Source: JAPYTY01 sp036338435 | GTDB taxonomy: Bacteria; Acidobacteriota; UBA6911; RPQK01; JADFOI01 | Direction: 5' to 3' | DNA: 64,000 nt | Assembly (NCBI GenBank): GCA_036338435.1 | Contig: JAYZCG010000037.1 | Location: forward strand, 1 to 64,000 | Part shown: positions 34,706 through 43,655 of the stretch, one piece after another | Layout: every line of letters begins with the position of its first letter | Position numbering within the stretch: position 1 is the stretch's first letter | Position numbers and translations under genes: made by a program | The notes under the pieces: model-generated | Database searches by the model: none | Told to the model about the DNA's origin: nothing | Seen by the model: only the letters and a program-made list of their open reading frames with translations

Positions 34706-36265
34706 ATGAGTTTTTTTATGGAAAACATTTTAACCATAGTGTGTTTTTTCCCGCTACTCGGAGTAGCACTCATTGTAGTGTGGCCCAAGGGAAAGGAACA
34801 TGACCAAAGTATCAAGTGGATAGCCAATCTCGTGGCTCTCATTGGTTTCTTCATTTCGCTACCGCTGATAACTGAGTTCAACAATGTTCAGTACATCGAC
34901 TCGGAAACCGGGATGAGGTTTGTGTTCAAAGCGGATTGGATTCCCACCATTGGGGCACAGTACTCTTTTGGTATTGATGGAATCAGTATGTTACTGATTC
35001 TGTTGACAACACTTATGGGGTTTATTGCTATTCTTTCTTCCTGGACTGCCGTAACTGAACGGGTCCGGGAGTACTATTGTTATTTTCTATTGTTACAAGT
35101 AGGAATGCTCGGTGTTTTTATGGCACTGGACTTCTTTCTCTTCTACGTTTTTTGGGAAGTAATGTTGGTGCCCATGTATTTCATCATTGGAGTATGGGGG
35201 GGACCCAGAAGACTTTATGCCGCGATCAAGTTCTTTCTTTACACTTTAGCTGGATCGGTTCTTCTTCTGCTTGGCATTCTAGCGCTTTATTTTTACCAGC
35301 ACAGTGTAACCGGTGTCTGGTCCTTCGATGTATTGGCCATGCAACAGTTAAACATCCCCATGGGTCTCCAGACCTGGATTTTTCTAGCTATGTTTTTTGG
35401 GTTTGCCATTAAGGTACCCATGTTTCCCTTTCACACTTGGCTTCCCGATGCACATGTAGAGGCTCCTACGGCTGGTTCTGTAATTCTGGCTGCCATCCTG
35501 CTAAAAATGGGAACCTATGGGTTTGTGCGCTTTAGCCTACCCATTCTTCCTGAAGCCACCATGTTTTTTCTCTACCCTTTGCTAGTTTTGTCGGTTATCG
35601 GAATCATCTATGGTGCTCTGGTGGCCATGATGCAAAAGGATATGAAGAAACTCGTGGCATATTCTTCGGTAAGTCACTTGGGGTTTTGCATGCTGGGAGT
35701 TTTTGTTGCTACCCCGGTGGCATTGGAAGGGGGCATCCTGCAAATGATAAACCATGGAGTTTCCACCGGAGCTCTTTTTCTGATTGTGGGTATCATTTAT
35801 GAAAGGCGGCACACACGCATGATTGCCGATTTTGGAGGCCTTTCCCTTATCATGCCAGTTTACGCTACTGTTTTTCTGATTATGACTCTTTCATCCATTG
35901 GCATGCCTACGCTGAACGGATTTATTGGGGAATTTATGGTTTTGCAAGGCGTTTTTGCTGATCCCACCTATAGGCTGTGGGCTGTATGGGGTGCGGTAGG
36001 CATAGTTTTAGGGGCAGCCTATATGTTGTGGCTCTACCAGCGGGTAATGTTCGGCAAGTTGGAGCATGAGGAGAACCGGAATCTTCCCGATCTTAATTGG
36101 CGTGAGATGGCAACGTTTGTTCCGCTGATTATCCTGGCGTTCTGGATCGGTCTTTACCCAAAGACTTTCTTAGATTATCTGCATGAGCCGGTAAATCAAA
36201 TCGTTGAGAGGGTACGTCCTAATGAATTTTCACCTTTGCCGGCACAGGCTTTCTTGAGGGAATAA
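34706..36265 (+). CDS. nuoM: NADH-quinone oxidoreductase subunit M
   Basis: 519 residues, antiporter-like pump subunit. Conserved parts: FFLFYVFWEVMLVPMYFIIG (buried Glu), KVPMFPFHTWLPDAHVEAPT, KKLVAYSSVSHLGFCMLG, and the C-terminal NLPDLNWREM. Three bases follow nuoL and three precede nuoN, so all are cotranscribed. Confidence 0.97.
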   Translation: MSFFMENILTIVCFFPLLGVALIVVWPKGKEHDQSIKWIANLVALIGFFISLPLITEFNNVQYIDSETGMRFVFKADWIPTIGAQYSFGIDGISMLLILLTTLMGFIAILSSWTAVTERVREYYCYFLLLQVGMLGVFMALDFFLFYVFWEVMLVPMYFIIGVWGGPRRLYAAIKFFLYTLAGSVLLLLGILALYFYQHSVTGVWSFDVLAMQQLNIPMGLQTWIFLAMFFGFAIKVPMFPFHTWLPDAHVEAPTAGSVILAAILLKMGTYGFVRFSLPILPEATMFFLYPLLVLSVIGIIYGALVAMMQKDMKKLVAYSSVSHLGFCMLGVFVATPVALEGGILQMINHGVSTGALFLIVGIIYERRHTRMIADFGGLSLIMPVYATVFLIMTLSSIGMPTLNGFIGEFMVLQGVFADPTYRLWAVWGAVGIVLGAAYMLWLYQRVMFGKLEHEENRNLPDLNWREMATFVPLIILAFWIGLYPKTFLDYLHEPVNQIVERVRPNEFSPLPAQAFLRE

Positions 36266-36268
36266 TTA

Positions 36269-37771
36269 ATGTCCGAACTTCCACAGATCACAAATCTTTT
36301 GGAGTTCTTTCTCTTTAACGGAAGGGCTATCGGTCCTCAGCTACATCTGATTCTCTGGGGATTGGGGTTGTTGTGTGTAGATTTCCTGATTCCCAAGAAC
36401 AAAAGTCGTGTTGGGGCATTTTTTGCCACAGGCGGGATTGTGATGTCGGCAATTCATCTCTATAGACTTTGGGGTGACACCCAGCCTTCGGCTTTTTACG
36501 GGATGGTTACGCTCGATTCTTTTGCCATCTTCTTCAACATGCTCTTTCTGGTATCCGCTTTGTTAACAGTGGTGATGTCTTACCGGTACATGGAGGTGGA
36601 AGAGGAACAACGTACGGAATACTATGCATTAATTCTTTTTGCCACCTCCGGAATGATGTTTATGGCGGGTGCGATTGATCTAATCAGTCTCTTTATTGGA
36701 CTTGAACTGATGTCAATTGCTACATACATTTTGGTGGGATTTCTGCGGCGGAATAAACGATCTAATGAGGCTTCTATAAAGTACTTTCTATTGGGGGCTT
36801 TCTCAAGCGGTGTCATCTTGTATGGGATGTCTCTACTGTACGGACTAGGGGGTAGTACCAACTTAAGTGAAATTGCTTCACAGATCGCTGGGCTGCAGGA
36901 TAATACACTCCTTTACTTGGCTACTTTTTTAATAATAGCGGGTCTGTGTTTTAAGATTGCTGCCGTTCCATTTCATATGTGGGTTCCTGATGCATATGAA
37001 GGTGCACCAACTTCGATAACGGCGTTTATGTCGGTGGCTGTTAAAGCAGCAGCCTTTGCTATTTTCCTGCGCATTATCTTTGTGGTTTTTGCGGACTCGC
37101 GGGAGATGTACAGCTTTGTTTTGGCTGTGATTGCGATGATTACCATAACTTGGGGAAATGTGGCTGCCATAATCCAGCCAAATATAAAGCGCTTGCTGGC
37201 GTATTCTAGTATCGCCCATGCTGGATTCATTCTCATGGGGGTAGTAGTGGGAACCAGATCCGGAGTAACGGCTGTTGCTATCTATCTTTTGGCGTATACC
37301 TTCATGAATCTAGGTGCTTGGGCAGTAATGATTTTGCTGCGGCGCCAGGATATTTCAGGAGAAAGATTGGAAGATTTTAACGGTCTTTTTTTTAAGCACC
37401 CGGCCATTGCAATACTCATGTTGATATTTTTTCTTTCCCTGGCAGGGATTCCTCCCTTTGCCGGATTTGTCGCTAAGTATTTTGTTTTTGCGTCAGTGAT
37501 AGAAAGCATTTTTACAGAAGGCGGAGGTAATACTTCTATTTTGATATGGTTGGTTTTGGTGGCTGCTCTCAATGTAGTAGTTTCCCTGTACTACTACTTC
37601 CGCATTGTGGTGGCTATGTTTGTCAAGGAGGATTACTTGCCAGTTGGTGTGAGTTTCTCGGGAGGGCTAGTGTTAGTATTGGTCATTACGGGCTCTCTAA
37701 CGGTTCTGATCGGGATTTATCCACAGCCTTTTATTGACCTGGCTCGCGAGGCTAGTCAGTCCTTTCTTTGA
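36269..37771 (+). CDS. nuoN: NADH-quinone oxidoreductase subunit N
   Basis: 500 residues, third antiporter-like subunit. Motifs: SLFIGLELMSIATYILVGF (buried Glu), KIAAVPFHMWVPDAYEGAPT, KRLLAYSSIAHAGFILMG, and SLAGIPPFAGFVAKYFVF. It ends the nuo cluster; the next gene starts after 230 bases that hold no gene. A small hairpin (37840-37854) there lacks a U run. Confidence 0.97.
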   Translation: MSELPQITNLLEFFLFNGRAIGPQLHLILWGLGLLCVDFLIPKNKSRVGAFFATGGIVMSAIHLYRLWGDTQPSAFYGMVTLDSFAIFFNMLFLVSALLTVVMSYRYMEVEEEQRTEYYALILFATSGMMFMAGAIDLISLFIGLELMSIATYILVGFLRRNKRSNEASIKYFLLGAFSSGVILYGMSLLYGLGGSTNLSEIASQIAGLQDNTLLYLATFLIIAGLCFKIAAVPFHMWVPDAYEGAPTSITAFMSVAVKAAAFAIFLRIIFVVFADSREMYSFVLAVIAMITITWGNVAAIIQPNIKRLLAYSSIAHAGFILMGVVVGTRSGVTAVAIYLLAYTFMNLGAWAVMILLRRQDISGERLEDFNGLFFKHPAIAILMLIFFLSLAGIPPFAGFVAKYFVFASVIESIFTEGGGNTSILIWLVLVAALNVVVSLYYYFRIVVAMFVKEDYLPVGVSFSGGLVLVLVITGSLTVLIGIYPQPFIDLAREASQSFL

Positions 37772-38001
37772 CTGTTTGATCAGACATTAATTCTTCTGCT
37801 AAATGCGTGGCACACGACCATATTAGAACACGATATTGAGGGTTCTTTGGACCCATTGCCATTGTGCATCTTTCTTGTTATGATCCACCCTTCTTCCGGC
37901 TCGGGGAAGCTAAGGTCGGGATGCTGATTTTTTGTTGGGAGCGAAGTGATCTCCCCTGAGTGTAGTGGTAGGGGACAGACTTTTGGTAGGTTGTTTTCAT
38001 T

Positions 38002-38244
38002 ATGTCCGGTCGGCGCGACGAATTTCTTGCGAAATCTTTCCAATATATGCAAGACAGCATCCGTAGAGCAGGACCAGCGGTTTCCGCTGGGTACACTCTG
38101 GTAGGAGCAATTCTTTTGTTGGGTGGTGTCGGATATCTGATTGACTGGTGGTGGTTTAACAGCCCCTCCTGGTTTTTAGTGGGGGGATTAATGCTGGGTA
38201 TTGTCATCGGGTTCTACGAACTGGCCAAAGCTGTCTTTAGATAA
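38002..38244 (+). CDS. AtpZ-like ATP synthase accessory membrane protein
   Basis: 80 residues, two transmembrane helices (GYTLVGAILLLGGVGYLID and the WFLVGGLMLGIVIGFYEL segment), matching the AtpZ/AtpQ type of small protein that precedes Fo genes. In other bacteria such proteins pair with AtpI and are proposed to help c-ring assembly or Mg2+ uptake. Its stop overlaps the start of the next small gene. Confidence 0.8.
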   Translation: MSGRRDEFLAKSFQYMQDSIRRAGPAVSAGYTLVGAILLLGGVGYLIDWWWFNSPSWFLVGGLMLGIVIGFYELAKAVFR

Positions 38245-38606
38245 TGAATTTCTTGTATTGCATCGTCGTGTCGTGTTTGGGTTCCTGGGGACTTGTCTCA
38301 TTGGTGGTTTTTCCTGATGTGTTGGTAGAGACATTCCTTGGCATGGTGGCCCCATTGCTGTTGGCTATCGTGACGGTGCTCCTGGTGGAAAGGACTTATT
38401 CTCGAGAACCAGCCAAGCTTACAGTGCGTATGACAAAGGCATTTTTGGGTAAGATGCTTTTCTATGGTATTTACATCTCACTGGTTTTAGGCGTTTTTCT
38501 ATTTCAGGCAACACCATTTATCATCAGTTTCACTGTATATTTTTTGGGACTTCATCTGGCCGAGGCTCTACATTTCCGTGTTCTCTTCCAGACCTGTTCA
38601 GATTAG
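38244..38606 (+). CDS. AtpI-like small membrane protein in the Fo cluster
   Basis: 120 residues with about four hydrophobic helices. It occupies the usual atpI position between atpZ and atpB and has the length of AtpI, but I see no strong signature, so assignment is mainly from context. It would act as a chaperone for c-ring assembly. The stop is seven bases before the atpB start. Confidence 0.65.
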   Translation: MNFLYCIVVSCLGSWGLVSLVVFPDVLVETFLGMVAPLLLAIVTVLLVERTYSREPAKLTVRMTKAFLGKMLFYGIYISLVLGVFLFQATPFIISFTVYFLGLHLAEALHFRVLFQTCSD

Positions 38607-38613
38607 GGATGCA

Positions 38614-39540
38614 ATGATGAACATAGAGACAGTTGAGATGGTCCAACATACTGAGGGATTTGATGCGGGGACAATGATTATTGAGCATATTGCCAATAGC
38701 TCCATCGATCATCCAATTATCCACTTGCCCCAGGTGCTTGGTATTGATTTTTCTGTCACAAAGCATGTCCTGATGTTGTGGGTTGTTGCAGCTTTTCTAT
38801 TCGTCGTTATAACTTGGACAACCCGAAGATATCTGCGACAGGATCGACCGGTACCTACCGGGTTTATGAATGGCCTGGAAATGGTTGTGCAGGGTATTCG
38901 TGACTCTATCGTTCGTCCGAATGTGGGGGACAAGTTCGTGAATACCTGGACTCCTCTTGTACTGACATTTTTTGTTTTCATTCTGAGTGCCAACGCAGTT
39001 GGATTAATTCCCATTTTTGAAATCATTGGCCTTCTGGATCGTTTTGTTTTGCACACAGCTCATGGGTCTTTTATTAACAGCGTGTTGCATGGAGGGACGA
39101 CAATCACAGCCAACTTTAATGTCACGGCTGCCTTGGCCACGATCACTTTTTTTTCTATCATCATTGCGGGAACAAAAGCCCATGGGTTTCTCCAACATTG
39201 GAAGAATCTAGCCCCGGGTGGTCTTGCTTGGCCCATTTATATTATTTTAATTCCGATCGAAATTATGGGAATGCTAGTGAAGCCTTTTGCGTTAACTATG
39301 AGGTTGGCGGCTAACATGACAGGAGGGCATATAGCCATTCTTTCCATTCTTTCTTTTGTTTTTATATTCAGCGAGTTGTTTCAAACTGCTCTGGCCGGGG
39401 TGGGCGTTGGTCTATTCGTGTCGATTCCTTTGGCTGTAGCTATTTCCGCTTTGGAGATCATCGTTGTGTTGGTTCAGGCGTATGTCTTTACTCTTTTGAC
39501 GGCTGTGTTTATCGGTATGGTAATTAACGTTCACCACTAA
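38614..39540 (+). CDS. atpB: ATP synthase Fo subunit a
   Basis: About 308 residues. The essential Arg of the proton path is in the helix ALTMRLAANMTGGHIAIL; the C-terminal ISALEIIVVLVQAYVFTLLTAVFIG is also conserved. Two ATGs in a row (38614, 38617) follow AGGGA, and the second has better spacing. A frame further upstream overlaps the previous gene and is unlikely. The N-terminal segment before the first helix is long (about 50 residues), as in several non-proteobacterial phyla. Confidence 0.96.
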   Translation: MMNIETVEMVQHTEGFDAGTMIIEHIANSSIDHPIIHLPQVLGIDFSVTKHVLMLWVVAAFLFVVITWTTRRYLRQDRPVPTGFMNGLEMVVQGIRDSIVRPNVGDKFVNTWTPLVLTFFVFILSANAVGLIPIFEIIGLLDRFVLHTAHGSFINSVLHGGTTITANFNVTAALATITFFSIIIAGTKAHGFLQHWKNLAPGGLAWPIYIILIPIEIMGMLVKPFALTMRLAANMTGGHIAILSILSFVFIFSELFQTALAGVGVGLFVSIPLAVAISALEIIVVLVQAYVFTLLTAVFIGMVINVHH

Positions 39541-39564
39541 AATAGAAATTAGGAGGTTACCTTA

Positions 39565-39789
39565 ATGGAAGTTTTGCATTATTTCGGTGCTGCTATAGGA
39601 CTTGGTTTAATTGTGATCGGTGCTGGTCTGGGAATTGGTAGGTTTACCGCCGCCGCCGCTGAAAGTATTGCCCGTCAGCCTTCGGCCGCCGATAAGATTA
39701 CCGGGGCTGTTAATTTGCCACTTTTTCTACTCGAAGGGGTCGCCATTTTAGCGGAGGTATTTGTTCTGTTGGTTGTCCTTATGAAGTGA
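39565..39789 (+). CDS. atpE: ATP synthase Fo subunit c
   Basis: 74 residues forming the two-helix hairpin of the c-ring. Helix 1 is glycine-rich (GAGLGIGR), the polar loop is ARQPSAADK, and the ion-binding carboxylate of helix 2 is Glu57 in FLLEGVAIL. A second acidic residue, Glu64 (LAEVFVLL), lies two turns further in the same helix, where most c subunits are hydrophobic. A strong AGGAGG site precedes the ATG. Residues around Glu57 (EG rather than ES/ET) suggest H+ rather than Na+ coupling. Confidence 0.96.
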   Translation: MEVLHYFGAAIGLGLIVIGAGLGIGRFTAAAAESIARQPSAADKITGAVNLPLFLLEGVAILAEVFVLLVVLMK

Positions 39790-39840
39790 CCGATACTAGT
39801 TATGATGAACTGTTTTTAAATAGATCGGACGGAGAGTGTT

Positions 39841-40344
39841 ATGGATAATCCTCTGGTTCAGCTAGATCCGGGGTTGTTTATTTGGACAATTTTAACTTTT
39901 CTAGTGCTCCTGGCGTTGTTGGGTAAATTTGCCTGGAAACCCCTTCTTGCAGCGTTGGATAGGCGTCATGAGATGATCAATGATGCCTTGGACAATGCGG
40001 AAAAGGCGAAACAGGAGTTAGGACAACTTCAGCAAGATTCAGCAAAGATTGTCTCCGAAGCCAGAACTGAGGCCCAGGAAATCGTGGGGAAGAGCAGAGT
40101 TGAGGCAGAAAAGCTAAAAGGGGACATGGTGGAAAAGGCGAGAGAGGAAGCTGATTTCATCGTGCGTAATGCGGAAAAGAAAATTGAATTGGAGATGGCA
40201 AAGGCTCTCGCAGAACTTCGTAACGAAGTAGCGGACTTGTCACTTCTGGTTGCCTCCAAGCTGATTCAAAAGAATCTTTCAAAAGAAGAGAATCAAGTAC
40301 TCATCGAGGAGTCTCTCAAGAAGATCGAAGCCTATCGAACTTAA
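39841..40344 (+). CDS. atpF: ATP synthase Fo subunit b
   Basis: 167 residues: one N-terminal membrane helix (FIWTILTFLVLLALLGKFAW) and a long charged coiled-coil forming the peripheral stalk. PLLAALDRR right after the membrane helix is typical. It ends the Fo cluster; no atpH, A, G, D or C follows, so F1 must be encoded elsewhere in the genome. Confidence 0.95.
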   Translation: MDNPLVQLDPGLFIWTILTFLVLLALLGKFAWKPLLAALDRRHEMINDALDNAEKAKQELGQLQQDSAKIVSEARTEAQEIVGKSRVEAEKLKGDMVEKAREEADFIVRNAEKKIELEMAKALAELRNEVADLSLLVASKLIQKNLSKEENQVLIEESLKKIEAYRT

Positions 40345-40463
40345 ACGGATCAATTGATTTTATGAGAGATGTTTCTATCTTCAAACCGATTTTGCTTCTA
40401 CAACGAATTCATAGCTGATAAGATCGCACAAGAATTTGTTGAAGAGATGAACGGAGTAATATC

Positions 40464-40901
40464 ATGCCTCGTCTAAAGTTTGTCGTTGCTGGAGGGCTTA
40501 TACTTGGGGCCATAACCTATCTGATGTTCAGTGGGATCAGCGATTCTATGGTCTATTACTATACGGTTTCCGAGGCTTTGGAATTGGCCCAGGAGGATGC
40601 CGGAAAAGGAATTCGTGTCAGTGGTTATGTCTCTTCTGGCACTATTGAAAGAGAAGAAAGTGAATCTAGGGTGGGGTTTTTAGTCTATGATAGGGATGGT
40701 GCACATACTTTACCTGTTGTCTATCAGGGTATTATCCCTGACACTTTCAAAGATGATGCTGAGGTGGTGGTGGAAGGCAACTACGACCTAGAGGAGGAAG
40801 TCTTTCATGCAAATGTGCTACTGGCTAAGTGTCCTTCCAAGTATGAAGCTATGGGCGACGAACATCCCGAAGACATTTCCTTGGCTGAAGAAGCCAATTG
40901 A
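40464..40901 (+). CDS. ccmE: Cytochrome c maturation heme chaperone CcmE (Cys type)
   Basis: 145 residues with an N-terminal membrane anchor and a periplasmic OB-fold domain (GIRVSGYV, VVEGNY). Near the C-terminus it has LLAKCPSKYE: a Cys-x3-Tyr heme-binding motif in place of the His-x3-Tyr of E. coli CcmE. Cys-type CcmE is known in deltaproteobacteria, archaea and others. It opens a contiguous ccm operon (E-F-H-I-A-B-C-D). Confidence 0.93.
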   Translation: MPRLKFVVAGGLILGAITYLMFSGISDSMVYYYTVSEALELAQEDAGKGIRVSGYVSSGTIEREESESRVGFLVYDRDGAHTLPVVYQGIIPDTFKDDAEVVVEGNYDLEEEVFHANVLLAKCPSKYEAMGDEHPEDISLAEEAN

Positions 40902-40910
40902 GTAAAGTCG

Positions 40911-42893
40911 ATGGTCAATCTGGGCCATTATTGTCTGATAGCATCTTTCGTTGTTTGTAGCTATGGGATCCTTGCGTCTGTCTGGGGGGGCATCAAGAAC
41001 CACCTTCCCTCCGTCCGTAGTGCAGAAAACAGTGTAATTGCCAATTTTGCTTTCATAGTAGTAGCTTCTATCTGTCTCTGGTATCTGCTCCTTACGGATC
41101 AGTTCCAAGTTGAATATGTAGCTGGCTACAGTGCAACCGATATTCCAAATCGGTTTAAATTTACTGCCTTTTGGGGGGGTCAAAAAGGTAGTCTCCTTCT
41201 CTGGTCTTTGGTGTTGTCACTGTTTTCGTTCGTTCTTGTAGTTCAGAATAGGTACCGCTATCGAGATTTGATGCCTTATGCCACGGCCGTTCTCTTAGGC
41301 ATAAATTTATTTTTTGTGCTTGTATTGAATTTTGCCACCAATCCTTTTGAGGTTATGGATTTTGCACCGGCTGACGGGCAGGGACTCAACCCATTGCTTC
41401 AAAACTGGTACATGATTATTCACCCCCCGAGTTTGTTTTTAGGCTATGTTGGCGTGGCTGTTCCCTTTGCTTTGACCATGGGCGCCCTTATCGTTGGGCG
41501 TTTGGATACCTCATGGGTGCGTACCACGCGTCGTTGGGCTCTTGTGGCCTGGATTTTCCTCACCTTTGGGCTGACGTTGGGTGGTAGATGGGCTTACGAA
41601 GAACTGGGATGGGGAGGCTATTGGGCATGGGATCCGGTTGAAAACGCATCATTGATGCCCTGGCTTGTTACTACGGCATTTCTCCATTCTGTAATGATCA
41701 CAGAGAAAAAGGGGATGCTCAAGGTCTGGAATTTCACGCTTGTTTTACTGGCCTTCGAACTTTCCATCTTCGGGACTTTCATTACCCGTAGCGGAATAGT
41801 TTCCTCGGTTCATTCCTTTGCTCTGTCAAATCTCGGGCCGTTTTTTTTAGTTTTTCTGATCACAAGTACACTTTTTGGTCTTTTCTGGATCTTCTATCGT
41901 TCATCGGAGTTGCAGAGCGAACAGAGGATGAGGTCTTTCCTTTCCAGAGAGGCATCCTTTCTACTCAACAACCTTTTATTTGTAGGCATTTGCTTCACTG
42001 TTTTTTGTGGAACGGTATTTCCAATTATTTCGGAGTTGGTCACAGGTGAGAAGATTTCAGTCTCGATACCGTTTTTCAATACCGTCAACATGCCATTGGG
42101 TCTAGCACTATTGATTTTAACCGGAATATGCCCACTCATAGCTTGGCGAAAAGCCTCATGGAAAAATTTTCGGAGAAACTTTGTAGTCCCTCTGACGATA
42201 GGTCTAGCGACCGGTGGCATTCTTTTCATGTTGGGTGTACGCGAGTTCATTCCATTAATATTCTTCTGTTCCTGTGGATTTGTCACCACGACAATGGTGT
42301 ATGAATTTTATAAAGGTGCACGTGCTCGCCAAACCATTAGACCTTCGGGTTTTCTAGTGGCTTTGACCGACCTTACCCTAATGAACAAACGCCGTTACGG
42401 GGGCTTTATTATTCACGTAGGGGCAGTTCTTGTATTTGCTGGCATTGTTGGTAGTTCTTTCTTCAAGAGTGAGGGGCTCTTCACTGTGGTTGCTGGAGAG
42501 GAGTTTACACTAGGCGATTATACCGGCCGATTTTTAGATATAACTTCAAGAAGTGATCCAGAGAAAGATGTGGTGTCAGCACGTTTAGAGATCTTGAAGG
42601 GAGGAGTGAGCAAAGGCCAATTGACCCCGGAAAAACACTTCCATCACAAAAATGAGCAACCAATGACGGAGGTGAAGATCCACTCGACCTTAATGGAGGA
42701 TCTTTATGTAGTTTTGTCGGGTTGGGATGATCAGCAACGGGTTACCTTTAATGTTTTTATCAATCCGATGGTTCAGTGGATCTGGATTGGCATTGGTGTC
42801 ATGGTGCTCGGGGGTGTATTTGTTCTCTTGCCCAACAAGAAGGTGGTCGTTTTAAAGAGATCTATGCAGGAGGTCGGAGATGGGGGTGCTTAA
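40911..42893 (+). CDS. ccmF: Cytochrome c heme lyase subunit CcmF
   Basis: 660 residues, about 14-15 helices. The heme-handling WWD motif reads WGGYWAWDPVENASLMPWL; HPPSLFLGYVG and FITRSGIVSSVHSFA are also characteristic. The C-terminal periplasmic domain precedes a last helix. It attaches heme from CcmE to apocytochromes together with CcmH. It overlaps ccmH by 14 bases. Confidence 0.96.
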   Translation: MVNLGHYCLIASFVVCSYGILASVWGGIKNHLPSVRSAENSVIANFAFIVVASICLWYLLLTDQFQVEYVAGYSATDIPNRFKFTAFWGGQKGSLLLWSLVLSLFSFVLVVQNRYRYRDLMPYATAVLLGINLFFVLVLNFATNPFEVMDFAPADGQGLNPLLQNWYMIIHPPSLFLGYVGVAVPFALTMGALIVGRLDTSWVRTTRRWALVAWIFLTFGLTLGGRWAYEELGWGGYWAWDPVENASLMPWLVTTAFLHSVMITEKKGMLKVWNFTLVLLAFELSIFGTFITRSGIVSSVHSFALSNLGPFFLVFLITSTLFGLFWIFYRSSELQSEQRMRSFLSREASFLLNNLLFVGICFTVFCGTVFPIISELVTGEKISVSIPFFNTVNMPLGLALLILTGICPLIAWRKASWKNFRRNFVVPLTIGLATGGILFMLGVREFIPLIFFCSCGFVTTTMVYEFYKGARARQTIRPSGFLVALTDLTLMNKRRYGGFIIHVGAVLVFAGIVGSSFFKSEGLFTVVAGEEFTLGDYTGRFLDITSRSDPEKDVVSARLEILKGGVSKGQLTPEKHFHHKNEQPMTEVKIHSTLMEDLYVVLSGWDDQQRVTFNVFINPMVQWIWIGIGVMVLGGVFVLLPNKKVVVLKRSMQEVGDGGA

Positions 42894-43341
42894 CGCGTCT
42901 TTTCTGGGACTCGTTTTGTCTAGTTCCTTGATCTGGGCTCAGGTTTCTCCTAGGGAGGAAATTGTCAATAGGGCCATCGAAAATCTGATGTGCACTTGTG
43001 GGTGTCCACATCTGATTGGTCAATGTGGGGATGAATGTGGTGTGGCTCCTCAATTGATTAATGAAATCTCAGCTCTCGTGGATAGAGGAAGTACGGAAGA
43101 CGAAGTTTATGCTGCATTTGAAGCCAAATACGGACTGGTCGTTCTTGCCGTTCCCAGGATGGAGGGGTTTAATATGTTGCTCTGGATATTACCCTTCCTA
43201 GGTATATTTATAGGAGCCGTCGTCGTGTTCGTAGTATTCAAGCGCTTGAAGCCTAGTGGTAGAGATGATGGAAGGCAGAGAGGGGAAACACACATTAGTA
43301 GTGAATACCGTGAGCTCATCGACAGGGAAGTGGGGCGTTAG
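42880..43341 (+). CDS. ccmH: Cytochrome c maturation thiol reductase CcmH/CycL
   Basis: 153 residues: signal segment, the redox motif LMCTCGCP (family LRCxxC) with two further cysteines (GQCGDEC), and a C-terminal membrane helix. It reduces the CXXCH cysteines of apocytochrome c. The extra cysteines around the active site follow the pattern of non-proteobacterial CcmH. The end directly abuts the next gene. Confidence 0.93.
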   Translation: MGVLNASFLGLVLSSSLIWAQVSPREEIVNRAIENLMCTCGCPHLIGQCGDECGVAPQLINEISALVDRGSTEDEVYAAFEAKYGLVVLAVPRMEGFNMLLWILPFLGIFIGAVVVFVVFKRLKPSGRDDGRQRGETHISSEYRELIDREVGR

Positions 43342-43653
43342 ATGGCTTTGTTGATTGCTCCAATCTTGTTGATTACAGCAGTTTTGTATATTGCCTATCC
43401 TCTTCTCAAGGAGGAGAGTGAACCTGAAGATCAGATGGCCGACGAAAGGAATGCCGAAGACCAAGCCCTTCAGAATAGGAGTGATATTATCGCTGTCCTA
43501 AAGGACATTGATATGGATTATCGCATGGGTAAACTGTCTAAACACGACTATGAAACTCTGAAGGGTGATTTTGAGAACCGTGCTGTAGAGGCATTTCAGC
43601 GACTCAAATCGTTTCAGACAAAGGGTGGTCAATCCGAGAAGATAAAGTCCTGA
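43342..43653 (+). CDS. CcmI-like N-terminal domain protein
   Basis: 103 residues: one N-terminal membrane helix, an acidic linker, and the segment VLKDIDMDYRMGKLSKHDYETLK, which matches the short cytoplasmic domain at the N-terminus of CcmI. The TPR part of full-length CcmI is absent. It begins immediately after the ccmH stop and ends two bases before ccmA, so it belongs to the ccm operon. Confidence 0.75.
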   Translation: MALLIAPILLITAVLYIAYPLLKEESEPEDQMADERNAEDQALQNRSDIIAVLKDIDMDYRMGKLSKHDYETLKGDFENRAVEAFQRLKSFQTKGGQSEKIKS

Positions 43654-43655
43654 AA

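Noticed and set aside
37840..37854. Small hairpin GGGTTC-ttt-GGACCC after nuoN
   Set aside because: Too short and without a T run; probably chance.
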